Source: Evansella sp. LMS18 (GTDB lineage Bacteria > Bacillota > Bacilli > Bacillales > Salisediminibacteriaceae). Taken from it: a stretch of DNA of 64,000 nucleotides. The notes under the pieces are model-generated. The model searched no databases and was not told the origin of the DNA. It saw only the letters and a program-made list of their open reading frames with translations. A program made the position numbers and the translations under genes. Shown piece by piece: positions 1 to 7,851 of this stretch. Each line of letters opens with the position of its first letter. The first letter of the stretch is position 1. The stretch covers positions 3,658,001 through 3,722,000 of the forward strand of contig NZ_CP093301.1 of NCBI RefSeq assembly GCF_024362785.1. The letters are read 5' to 3'.

Positions 1-1
1 C

Positions 2-271
2 CTTGGAGGAGATCAGCAGATCGGTGCTATGATTGCTGAAAATAATATGGACTGTGTTATCTTCTTCAAGGACCCACTGACAGCACAGCCTCATGAACCT
101 GACATAAGTGCGCTTATCCGCCTGTGTGATGTCTACAGCATCCCTCTGGCTACGAATATGGCCACCGCAGAAATCCTGTTAAGAGGGATGCAGAGAGGGG
201 ATTTTGAATGGCGGGAGTTAATAAAGGAAAAAAAGAAAGAAGATGATTCTGATGAGCAGGAGAAAGCTTGA
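2..271 (+). CDS. mgsA: Methylglyoxal synthase, 3' part (5' end outside window)
   Basis: Converts dihydroxyacetone phosphate to methylglyoxal and phosphate in the cytoplasm, a bypass of lower glycolysis. The frame is open from the window edge. It begins with LGGDQQIGA, which holds the family's catalytic aspartate (GGDQQ), followed by [14 protein letters not shown] with the conserved histidine, and ends in a Lys/Glu/Asp-rich tail. About 89 residues of a normally 130-150 residue enzyme are present. The 3' end overlaps bshB1, so the two are probably co-transcribed, the same neighbourhood as in B. subtilis. Confidence 0.93.
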   Translation, partial: LGGDQQIGAMIAENNMDCVIFFKDPLTAQPHEPDISALIRLCDVYSIPLATNMATAEILLRGMQRGDFEWRELIKEKKKEDDSDEQEKA

Positions 272-968
272 TATCCTTGCAGTAGGCGCCCATCCTGATG
301 ACGTGGAGATAGGTATGGGCGGTACGATTGCAAAGTATTGCCAGGAAGGATACACTGCCGGAATTGTAAACCTTACTAAAGCAGAACTTTCATCGAACGG
401 TACAATAGAAGAAAGGCAGAAAGAAGCGGAGAAAGCAGCGGAAATTTTAAAGGTCTCCAGCCGCCGTCAGCTATCCTTTCCGGACCGGAGGCTTAACGTA
501 TACAAAGAGGAAGCGATTGAAGCATTAGTGGACATTATCAGGGAATACAGGCCCAGACTGGTTTTTGCTCCTCACTGGAAAGACAGGCATCCTGATCATG
601 GACATTGCGGGGACATCGTGAGGGAAGCTGTGTTCTCGGCAGGTATAAAAAAATATTTGGAAGAGTGTCCTTTTCCGGCATACAGACCTTCTGCCTTATA
701 TTACTACCAAATAAACGGGAGTGAGGTCCCGGATTTTGTCGTTGATATTTCTGATTTTCTTCCAGCAAAGCTTGAGGCGTTAGCAAGTTATAAGAGTCAG
801 TTTCAGGGGGGAGATTCCAAAACATCCACCCCGCTTAATAACGGATACATAGATCGGCTGAAATCCCGGGAGAGAGTATTAGGGTTCGAGGCCGGAGTCG
901 AATACGCAGAAGGATTTATTTCTGAAAAACCTGTACTTATACACCATTTACTGGGAGATCATAATTAA
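243..968 (+). CDS. bshB1: Bacillithiol biosynthesis deacetylase BshB1
   Basis: Removes the acetyl group from N-acetylglucosaminyl-malate, the second step of bacillithiol synthesis. It is a 241-residue zinc hydrolase of the PIG-L/LmbE family. The AHPDD motif (residues 16-20) supplies the His and Asp metal ligands, and HWKDRHPDH (111-119) the later His ligand. It overlaps the end of mgsA and is followed one base later by bshA, so the two bacillithiol genes are coupled. An in-frame ATG at 252 is an alternative start; neither start has a strong Shine-Dalgarno sequence. Confidence 0.93.
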   Translation: MILMSRRKLDILAVGAHPDDVEIGMGGTIAKYCQEGYTAGIVNLTKAELSSNGTIEERQKEAEKAAEILKVSSRRQLSFPDRRLNVYKEEAIEALVDIIREYRPRLVFAPHWKDRHPDHGHCGDIVREAVFSAGIKKYLEECPFPAYRPSALYYYQINGSEVPDFVVDISDFLPAKLEALASYKSQFQGGDSKTSTPLNNGYIDRLKSRERVLGFEAGVEYAEGFISEKPVLIHHLLGDHN

Positions 969-969
969 A

Positions 970-2118
970 ATGAATTATAAAATCGGTATTACATGTTACC
1001 CGACAATAGGCGGTTCCGGAGTAGTTGCTACAGAGCTTGGTAAAGCTCTTGCGGAAAAAGGGCATCAAATTCATTTTATTACCTCCAGTATCCCGTTTCG
1101 CCTTGAAAATGGCAGTGCTAATATATATTTTCATGAAGTGGAGGTTAATCAGTACTCTGTATTTCGTTATCCCCCATACGATATTGCTTTAGCGAGCAAA
1201 ATGGCTGAGATTGCGAAAAGGGAAGAACTGGATATCCTTCATGTGCATTATGCTATTCCACATGCGATCAGCGCATTCCTCGCTAAAGAGATGGTTGGCG
1301 ATCACTTGAAGGTAATAACTACGCTGCATGGAACAGATATAACAATTCTTGGCCATGACCCTTCCTTGTCGGATATGATCCGTTTCGGGATTGAGCGTTC
1401 TGACGTAGTAACTGCCGTTTCCCGAAGCCTTGCGGAGGACACGAAACAGCTGCTCCAGATTGAAAGGGATATTGAAACGGTTTATAACTGCATTGATCAC
1501 CGTGTATATTACCCTCGTGGGACAACTGATCTTCGTGAAGAAAACGGAATAGGGAAAAACGAGAAAATTATCGTCCATATATCAAATTTCCGCCAGGTTA
1601 AAAGAGTTTCGGATGTGGTGAAAGTCTTCTATGAAGTTCAGAAAGAGTTGGATGCTGTCCTTCTTCTCATCGGGGAAGGACCGGATCTTCCTGTTGTAAA
1701 TCAACTTGCAAAGCGTCTTGGAATCTCACATAAAATCAAATTTCTCGGAAATCAAAGGCGAGTAGCAGATCTTCTCGCTATGAGTGATCTGAAACTTCTA
1801 CTGTCTGAAAAAGAAAGCTTTGGCCTTGTGATTCTTGAAGCTATGGCTTGTGGTGTACCGGTCATTGGCACGAATATAGGGGGGATCCCTGAAGTTATTA
1901 AACACGGTGAGAGCGGGTATATTTGTGAACTTGGCGATATTGAAGATATAGCCGGGAAATCAATCAAAATATTAACAGACGATGAATTACACAGCAGAAT
2001 GTCTGAGAATGCCCTGAGAACAGCCCAGGTGGACTTCCATCAGGATAAAATTGTTTCTCATTATGAAAAGATTTACCAGGAAGCTATCGACGGCAAAAAG
2101 GGCTTGATGGAATGGTAA
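970..2118 (+). CDS. bshA: N-acetyl-alpha-D-glucosaminyl L-malate synthase BshA
   Basis: A GT4-family retaining glycosyltransferase joining UDP-GlcNAc and L-malate, the first committed step of bacillithiol synthesis. The 382-residue protein has the N-terminal glycine-rich segment GGSGVVATELG near residue 13. The C-terminal nucleotide-sugar site SFGLVILEAMACGVPV carries the E-x7-E type pair. Its length matches the family. It starts just after bshB1, and its last codons overlap the start of cca. Confidence 0.95.
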   Translation: MNYKIGITCYPTIGGSGVVATELGKALAEKGHQIHFITSSIPFRLENGSANIYFHEVEVNQYSVFRYPPYDIALASKMAEIAKREELDILHVHYAIPHAISAFLAKEMVGDHLKVITTLHGTDITILGHDPSLSDMIRFGIERSDVVTAVSRSLAEDTKQLLQIERDIETVYNCIDHRVYYPRGTTDLREENGIGKNEKIIVHISNFRQVKRVSDVVKVFYEVQKELDAVLLLIGEGPDLPVVNQLAKRLGISHKIKFLGNQRRVADLLAMSDLKLLLSEKESFGLVILEAMACGVPVIGTNIGGIPEVIKHGESGYICELGDIEDIAGKSIKILTDDELHSRMSENALRTAQVDFHQDKIVSHYEKIYQEAIDGKKGLMEW

Positions 2119-3272
2119 GCTGGGACGAAGCCGCCAGACAAGTCCTTGCAGAACTAAGGAAGGAAGGCTATGAAGCATACATCGTCGGCGGGGCTGTCAG
2201 AGATAAAGTTATGGGAAAGCCAGTAAGGGATATTGATATTTGTACGGACGCTGCTGCTGATGCTGTAAAAAATATCTTTCCACGTACTGCAGAGCCGGGA
2301 GCTAACCATGGGACCATTCTTGTATCTGCTGGAGGTAAAGCGATAGAGGTCAGTGAATTCAGAGGGCATCCAGATGGAGGTCTTACGGAAGACTTGTCGG
2401 TTAGGGATTTTACCTGTAATGCAATGGCGATGACAGAGGAAGGAAGAATAATCGATCCTTTTCATGGCCAGGCAGATATCAGGCGGAAATTACTTCAGTC
2501 TGTTGGGGACCCGGCGGAACGTTTCACAGAAGATCCACTTAGGCTCCTAAGGGCTCTTCGCCTGTCACTTCAACTGGGGTTCAAGGTTGATACAGGGACA
2601 AATGAAGCAATGGAGAAGCTGGCGCCCCTCATCAGACAATGTGCAGTGGAACGTATTGCTGCTGAGTTTGAAAAGGCGGCAAAAAACGAACTGGATATTA
2701 ATGGGCTCTCCTTTTTATTATCACATCCTGTCGTTAAAGAACTTCCGTATTTAGGTCATGCCTGCATCAGGCTGTCCGAAAAAGCAGGAGCATATGAGGG
2801 AAACGGCTTCTCCATCCAGACTCCGGTGGAATGGTGGAGCATCATAGCCGGCTTCAGGCCGCCGGACGAAGCCAGGTCCCTCCTTCAGGAATATAAGCGT
2901 TCAGGAAAGATTATTAAATCGGTAATGACTGTACTTGAAGAAACAGCCAGATTGCCTGGGAAACAATGGGATGATCTTACGTTATACCGCCTGGGTCCTG
3001 AGTTAATTCCTGTGGCGGAAAAGCTCCTTGCTCTACGGGAGGTAAGAGAACCTGACATTCCTTGTCTGATCAGCCGGTTCAGGGAGCTTCCTCTGCATTC
3101 AAAAAAAGATTTGATGCTCAATGGAAATTTACTAATGCGCGAGTTTCCTCAAAAGCCAGGGAAATGGATTGGCAAAGCCCTGAATTCAGCGGAAGAAGCA
3201 GTCATCCTTGGCAAAGTGGGAAATGACACGGAGCGGATATTAGAATGGCTTAAAAGGGAGAAATGGGTATGA
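2112..3272 (+). CDS. cca: CCA-adding tRNA nucleotidyltransferase
   Basis: Adds or repairs the 3' CCA end of tRNAs. It is a 386-residue class II nucleotidyltransferase. GGAVRD (26-31) is the flexible nucleotide-binding loop and DID (40-42) provides the metal-binding aspartates. The RDFTCNAMA and RRKLLQSVGDPAERFTEDPLR segments are typical of the head and neck domains. The ATG lies inside the last codons of bshA, and the gene overlaps birA at its 3' end, so translational coupling is likely. Gene order is as in B. subtilis. Confidence 0.95.
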   Translation: MVSWDEAARQVLAELRKEGYEAYIVGGAVRDKVMGKPVRDIDICTDAAADAVKNIFPRTAEPGANHGTILVSAGGKAIEVSEFRGHPDGGLTEDLSVRDFTCNAMAMTEEGRIIDPFHGQADIRRKLLQSVGDPAERFTEDPLRLLRALRLSLQLGFKVDTGTNEAMEKLAPLIRQCAVERIAAEFEKAAKNELDINGLSFLLSHPVVKELPYLGHACIRLSEKAGAYEGNGFSIQTPVEWWSIIAGFRPPDEARSLLQEYKRSGKIIKSVMTVLEETARLPGKQWDDLTLYRLGPELIPVAEKLLALREVREPDIPCLISRFRELPLHSKKDLMLNGNLLMREFPQKPGKWIGKALNSAEEAVILGKVGNDTERILEWLKREKWV

Positions 3273-4237
3273 AGGCAAAAGTATTGCAATTACTAAGGGA
3301 CCATTCAGAAGAACATTTATCTGGTGAAAAAATAAGCGAAATGCTCGGCTGCAGCAGGACCATGGTCTGGAAATATATTGATGCTCTCAGAAAAGAAGGT
3401 TATAAAATTTCGGCTGTACCGAATAAAGGATATCGTATTGCTAATGAGGGCGATCCGTTAAGCGAGCATGAAATTGTTTCCCGAATAAAAGATAATTCCC
3501 TGTTTCACAAAATTGTTTATTATGATTCCCTGGAGTCTACCCAGACCGCAGCTAACAAACTGGTGAGTGAAGGAGCTGACGAAGGGACTGTGGTTATTGC
3601 AGACGAACAGACAGGTGGACGGGGAAGACTCGGAAGAAAATGGGAATCTGCGAAAAACTCAGGTATCTGGATGAGTCTCATACTGCGCCCTGCCATCAGT
3701 ATGCGCCAGGCTCCACAGCTTACTTTAATTACAGCCGTTGCTGCTGTAAGAGCTGTGGAAGCAGTGACAAATGCGGAAGTACATATAAAATGGCCTAATG
3801 ACATATTGATGAATGGGAGAAAATTAGCTGGCATTCTGACAGAAATGCAGGCTGATCCTGACAGGGTGAAATCTGTAATCATTGGAATTGGCCTGAATGT
3901 TAACCAGACAGGATTTGAAGGGGAACTCAGCCAGATCGCCACTTCCCTTGCTGCGGAAACCGGCGGGACATACAGCAGGTCTGCTTTGATAGCAGTGCTG
4001 CTGAAAGAATTTGAATGGATTTATGAGCTGTACTTGTCGAAAGGTTTTTCGGTGATAAAGCCTATGTGGGAAGCTCATGCTTCCACAATAGGGCGCAGGA
4101 TTACCGCTTCGAACCTGCAGGGGGAGATCACCGGTGTGGCTGAAGGTATCGATGAAGATGGTGTTTTACTTCTGAGGGATGACGCCGGGGAACTGAGAAA
4201 GATCTACTCTGCAGATATAAGCTTCGCAAAAAGTTAA
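3269..4237 (+). CDS. birA: Biotin protein ligase / biotin operon repressor BirA
   Basis: Makes biotinyl-AMP, biotinylates acetyl-CoA carboxylase carrier protein and represses biotin genes. An N-terminal winged helix (about residues 15-55) precedes the ligase domain. GGRGRLGRKW (near 116-125) is the adenylate-binding loop and KWPND follows near 174. An ATG at 3263 is also in frame, but GGGAG at 3256-3260 is only two bases from it and eight from the ATG at 3269, so 3269 was chosen (322 residues). It overlaps cca. Confidence 0.93.
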   Translation: MKAKVLQLLRDHSEEHLSGEKISEMLGCSRTMVWKYIDALRKEGYKISAVPNKGYRIANEGDPLSEHEIVSRIKDNSLFHKIVYYDSLESTQTAANKLVSEGADEGTVVIADEQTGGRGRLGRKWESAKNSGIWMSLILRPAISMRQAPQLTLITAVAAVRAVEAVTNAEVHIKWPNDILMNGRKLAGILTEMQADPDRVKSVIIGIGLNVNQTGFEGELSQIATSLAAETGGTYSRSALIAVLLKEFEWIYELYLSKGFSVIKPMWEAHASTIGRRITASNLQGEITGVAEGIDEDGVLLLRDDAGELRKIYSADISFAKS

Positions 4238-4264
4238 CATAGTTTTATAAAGATTTGTTATACT
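4234..4264 (+). promoter_or_regulatory. Candidate promoter for the panB leader
   Basis: An extended -10 element TGTTATACT ends at 4264. A TTAACA-like -35 lies at 4234-4239 with a long 19-base spacer and overlaps the birA stop codon. Transcription from here would begin around 4271, giving a leader of about 260 nt before panB. This is a consensus match only. Confidence 0.5.
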
Positions 4265-4328
4265 CGAGTTGGGCGGTATCCTATGGAACTGTACCTGTTA
4301 TCTCATGTTTTATAAAAAATTATTTCTG

Positions 4329-4443
4329 CCTTGATCCGCAGTCCGGACTGGGACAGAGGGTGTGACGTGATAAAGGGAGAAGTATGCCCTTTATCAAGGT
4401 TTGGAGTGTGTTCACCTTCTTCCTGCTGGAAGAAGGTTTTTTT
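4329..4443 (+). promoter_or_regulatory. panB leader: terminator/antiterminator attenuator
   Basis: A perfect intrinsic terminator lies about 90 bases before panB: CCTTCTTCC (4415-4423), loop TGCT, GGAAGAAGG (4428-4436), then T7 (4437-4443). GGGAGAAG (4375-4382) can pair with CTTCTTCC (4416-4423) over 8 bp with one G-U, which would destroy the terminator. GGG of that antiterminator strand is also the end of a 10-bp hairpin, TGATAAAGGG (4368-4377) with CCCTTTATCA (4387-4396). CCTTGAT (4329-4335) competes for ATCAAGG (4393-4399). The arrangement is that of a riboswitch or attenuator. The described pan RNA motif precedes panB genes in Firmicutes; membership is possible but could not be tested here. 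Confidence 0.65.
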
Positions 4444-4533
4444 GCTGTGATTAGTGGTTTACGATCTTCAGCTCAAAGCACATTTACCAACATATTTCCC
4501 TTTTTCTCAGGCAAATCAGAAAGGAGAATGAGG

Positions 4534-5367
4534 ATGAAATCTACAGCTGATTTTAAGAAAATGAAAATGAATGGTGAGAAAATTTCGATGCTTACTGCTT
4601 ACGATGCCCCAGGTGCAAAGCTGGCGGAAGAAGCTGGAATTGACACGCTGCTTGTGGGGGATTCTGTAGGAATGGTGGTGCTGGGTTACGAGTCAACGAT
4701 CCCAGTAACGGTCCAGGATATGGTTCACCATACGAAAGCCGTAAAAAGAGGTGCCGGGAGCACATTCATAGTTAGTGATCTGCCTTTTCTTTCATACCAT
4801 GCTTCAGAACAGGAGGCTTTCGCAGCAGCCAGGGTGCTCCTTCAGGAAGGCGGAGCACATGCTGTAAAGATGGAGGGCGGTGGAGCCGTCCTGGAAACAG
4901 CAGAAAAACTGACAGCCGCAGGTGTTCCGGTCGTTGCCCATTTAGGGCTTACACCTCAATCTGTAGGCGTACTTGGGGGTTACAGAGTGCAGGGGAAAGA
5001 GAGCAGTGAAGCGGAAAAACTTATTGCCGATGCTGAAAAAGCAGAAAGAGCGGGAGTCAGTATGCTTGTGCTCGAATGTGTTCCTGAAGCACTTGGAGAA
5101 AAAATCAGCAGCCTGTTGTCTATTCCGGTTATTGGAATTGGCGCAGGAAGATTCACAGACGGACAAGTACTCGTTTATCACGATTTAGTCGGCTATACGC
5201 AAGGCCATGTTCCTAAATTTGTTAAACGATATACAAATATATCCTCATCAGTGAAGGAAGCTTTAACAGCTTATCATAACGATGTGAAGAACGGGACGTT
5301 CCCGGAAGAAGAACACGTTTTCCAGGCGATGAAAGACACTGAACAAAGGCTTTATGGAGGAAAATAA
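4534..5367 (+). CDS. panB: 3-methyl-2-oxobutanoate hydroxymethyltransferase PanB
   Basis: Transfers a hydroxymethyl group from methylene-THF to ketoisovalerate, giving ketopantoate, the first step of pantothenate synthesis. The 277-residue TIM-barrel protein carries [18 protein letters not shown], the [12 protein letters not shown] active-site region and [14 protein letters not shown] near the end. The frame opens far upstream through the terminator region. The start chosen is the ATG at 4534, seven bases after AAGGAG, because the upstream part is the regulatory leader. The panC start codon overlaps the last base of the stop codon. Confidence 0.95.
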   Translation: MKSTADFKKMKMNGEKISMLTAYDAPGAKLAEEAGIDTLLVGDSVGMVVLGYESTIPVTVQDMVHHTKAVKRGAGSTFIVSDLPFLSYHASEQEAFAAARVLLQEGGAHAVKMEGGGAVLETAEKLTAAGVPVVAHLGLTPQSVGVLGGYRVQGKESSEAEKLIADAEKAERAGVSMLVLECVPEALGEKISSLLSIPVIGIGAGRFTDGQVLVYHDLVGYTQGHVPKFVKRYTNISSSVKEALTAYHNDVKNGTFPEEEHVFQAMKDTEQRLYGGK

Positions 5368-6218
5368 TGATTGTAATAACCACTGTAAAAGATATGCAGG
5401 ACTGGACAGGAACAATTAAAAGAGGCGGAAAAACAATTGGATTTGTACCGACAATGGGTTTTCTCCATGAAGGGCATCTTTCTCTTGCAGCGCAGGCAGG
5501 AGAGGAAAATGACCATACAGTCATGAGCATTTTTGTTAACCCGCTGCAATTCGGCGAAGGAGAGGACTTTGAGGAATATCCGAGGGACCTAGAGCGTGAT
5601 AAAGAGCTTGCAAGGCAGAACGGTGTTGATGTCCTGTTCGTTCCTCAAGTGAGAGAAATGTATCCTCGTATAATGACTTCCTCTCTCACCGTAAAAAAAG
5701 GAGCGGATGTTTTATGCGGCAAGTCAAGGCCAGGTCATTTTGACGGAGTGGCCACGGTAGTTATGAAATTATTCAGCATTGTGTCGCCTGACCGGGCATA
5801 CTTTGGGCTGAAGGACGCGCAGCAAGTCGCAGTAATTGAAAATCTTGTAAAAGACTTCCATCTAAAAACTGACATTGTCAGAGGCAGGACCGTGAGAGAA
5901 GAGGACGGACTGGCAAAAAGCTCCCGTAATGTAAACCTTACCGGCGAGGAGAGGTCGGAAGCTCCGGAAATATACAAAGTGCTCAGGGAAACAAAGGAGA
6001 TTATCCTTAAAGATTCCCGAAAAGATACTGCTTATTATGAGAAGTTCTTACAGGAAACTTTAAACAGAAGAATAAGCGGCACGGTGGATTATGCAGAGAT
6101 AAGAACTTTTCCCGATCTTGAAAAAACAGATGAAATAAACGGAACAGTAATCATTGCTGCTGCAGTTAAATATTCGAAGGTTCGTTTGATTGATAACATT
6201 CTTTTCAGTACCGAGTGA
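5367..6218 (+). CDS. panC: Pantothenate synthetase PanC
   Basis: Condenses pantoate with beta-alanine through a pantoyl-adenylate. The 283-residue protein has the nucleotidyltransferase motif HEGH (34-37, in PTMGFLHEGHLSL) and the KMSKS-like segment GLAKSSRN. The CGKSRPGHFDGVATVVMKLF region is characteristic of the family. Its ATG overlaps the stop codon of panB by one base, so translation is coupled within panBCD. Confidence 0.95.
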   Translation: MIVITTVKDMQDWTGTIKRGGKTIGFVPTMGFLHEGHLSLAAQAGEENDHTVMSIFVNPLQFGEGEDFEEYPRDLERDKELARQNGVDVLFVPQVREMYPRIMTSSLTVKKGADVLCGKSRPGHFDGVATVVMKLFSIVSPDRAYFGLKDAQQVAVIENLVKDFHLKTDIVRGRTVREEDGLAKSSRNVNLTGEERSEAPEIYKVLRETKEIILKDSRKDTAYYEKFLQETLNRRISGTVDYAEIRTFPDLEKTDEINGTVIIAAAVKYSKVRLIDNILFSTE

Positions 6219-6251
6219 GAGAAATAAAAAGTTGACAGGGGAGAACAAGGC

Positions 6252-6635
6252 ATGTTCAGAGAAATGATGAGCGGAAAACTACACCGCGCTACGGTTACAG
6301 AAGCAAATCTAAATTATGTGGGAAGCATTACAATTGATGAGGATTTAATGGAATCCGTTGGAGTACTTGCAAATGAAAAAGTACAGGTGGTCAATAATAA
6401 TAATGGAGCAAGACTGGAAACATATGTCATTCCCGGGTCCAGAGGTTCCAGAACAATCTGCCTGAACGGAGCGGCTGCCCGTCTCGTCCAGCCAGGTGAT
6501 ACAGTAATCATTATTTCTTATAAATGGGTAAAAGAAGAAGAATGCTTTTCTCATCAGCCGAAAGTCGCTATTTTGAATGAAAAAAATGAAATCATTGAGA
6601 TGATGCATACGGAACCAGCAGCTACAGTCCGGTAA
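6252..6635 (+). CDS. panD: Aspartate 1-decarboxylase PanD
   Basis: Makes beta-alanine from aspartate for pantothenate synthesis. The 127-residue protein is a pyruvoyl enzyme. The self-processing site is visible as G24-S25 in NYVGSITID, where cleavage forms the pyruvoyl group on the new alpha chain. The start has GGGGAGAA upstream. It is the last gene of panBCD; the following TPR gene is separated by a hairpin-rich gap. Confidence 0.95.
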   Translation: MFREMMSGKLHRATVTEANLNYVGSITIDEDLMESVGVLANEKVQVVNNNNGARLETYVIPGSRGSRTICLNGAAARLVQPGDTVIIISYKWVKEEECFSHQPKVAILNEKNEIIEMMHTEPAATVR

Positions 6636-6701
6636 AGCTCTCAAAGCAGCTGCGGTGTGAACGAACGATTTTTTTACAAAATTGTCCTTTAATAAAGCTG
6701 T

Positions 6702-6762
6702 ATATCCCTCCCGGGTGCATTGGAACACTGAAACTACAGGACCAGGCACCAGGGAGGGATAT
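6702..6762 (+). promoter_or_regulatory. Long hairpin burying the Shine-Dalgarno of the TPR gene
   Basis: ATATCCCTCCC (6702-6712) pairs perfectly with GGGAGGGATAT (6752-6762), and GGTGC (6714-6718) pairs with GCACC (6746-6750). The result is a 16-bp stem with one G-A mismatch and a 27-base loop. The right arm contains the whole GGGAGGG ribosome-binding site of the next gene. There is no good T-run after it, so it reads better as a translational switch than as a terminator. Confidence 0.65.
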
Positions 6763-6765
6763 GTT

Positions 6766-7824
6766 TTGAATATGGAGAAGTGGGACACTATATACGCTTG
6801 GCTCAATGAACAAGGGTCACATTTATCTGAGTATGAAAAAAGTTACTGGCTGGCCCAACTGGCTGAACAGCATGAAAAGATGCTTGAAAAGTGGAGTGAG
6901 AGGCTGGAGCTGCTTGATGAAATTAAAGAGAAACTCGTCACATCTGCTCCTTATTCTTTTAATAAAGAAAATGAAGACTGTGAAGGAATCAGCTATTTTA
7001 ATTTAGGCCTTTATGAAAAAACGGTTGAGTTCTTTTCTGTCGAAGCAAAATTGAAATTGCTATCCCCCAGGTTAAATTTATATACAGGTTATGCCGCTTT
7101 ATATACTGGTGATGGTGACAAAGCAAAAGAATCTTTCTTAAACGTTCTGCACCAGACGAGCGACCCATTGGAAAAACATTTTTCCTATTTGGGTCTGGGT
7201 CTTCAGGAAGGGCAGCGGCAAAATACAGAACAGGCAGTTTTTTATTTTGAAAAAGCTGAATTACTCCTTTTTAACCCTGATGTAGTGTATAATTTAGGCA
7301 TCTGTTATTTACTTATGAAGATGCCAGATGAGGCACTTCCTTATTTAAAAAAGACGATATCTGCAGGCGATGTGGATCCGGAGGTTTTTTTCTGGCTCGG
7401 CAAATGTCATTTGGACACAGGGAACCATACAGAGGCAATGGAAGTATGGTACCATGCAGCTGAAAAATTCAATTCGAAGGAGCTGCTGCTCACTCTTGCC
7501 CTGGAATTTGAAGAGATGGAGCTGTTTTCCGGAGCCCTTTACTGCTACAGGAAATTAGAAAAACAAGGCTTTGACCCTGCAGTCGTTTATCACGGACTGG
7601 CCTGGAATTACGGGCTGCTGGATGAGCGTGAGGAGGCTAAGAAGTTTTTTCGGAGGCTTTTTGAGCACGATATAAGGAATAGTAATGGCTGGATATCCTA
7701 CTTGTGGCTGCTGATAAACTGGGCTGACAGGCAGGAAATAGACTCAGCGCTCTCGGAAATAAAGGCGCATAACATTACTGACCCCCTTTTATCGGAGTTA
7801 TCCGAAAAAGCCGCAGAGATCTAG
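6766..7824 (+). CDS. Tetratricopeptide-repeat protein
   Basis: A soluble 352-residue protein without signal peptide or membrane segment. Its helical repeats fit TPR units, for example segments around YFNLGLYEKTVEFF, YFEKAELLLFNPDVVYNLGICYLL and VFFWLGKCHLDTGNHTEAME. The start chosen is TTG 6766, seven bases after GGGAGGG; ATG 6772 is the alternative. Such proteins scaffold protein-protein contacts and no specific partner can be inferred. It sits between panD and dinG, which are adjacent in B. subtilis, so it is an insertion relative to that order. Its ribosome-binding site is inside a strong hairpin. Confidence 0.8.
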   Translation: MNMEKWDTIYAWLNEQGSHLSEYEKSYWLAQLAEQHEKMLEKWSERLELLDEIKEKLVTSAPYSFNKENEDCEGISYFNLGLYEKTVEFFSVEAKLKLLSPRLNLYTGYAALYTGDGDKAKESFLNVLHQTSDPLEKHFSYLGLGLQEGQRQNTEQAVFYFEKAELLLFNPDVVYNLGICYLLMKMPDEALPYLKKTISAGDVDPEVFFWLGKCHLDTGNHTEAMEVWYHAAEKFNSKELLLTLALEFEEMELFSGALYCYRKLEKQGFDPAVVYHGLAWNYGLLDEREEAKKFFRRLFEHDIRNSNGWISYLWLLINWADRQEIDSALSEIKAHNITDPLLSELSEKAAEI

Positions 7825-7851
7825 GCCCTATGGTGTTGTGGAGGAAAAACG

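Noticed and set aside
4384-4533. N-terminal extension of PanB
   Set aside because: The open frame crosses an intrinsic terminator and regulatory stems; AAGGAG at 4521-4526 marks ATG 4534.
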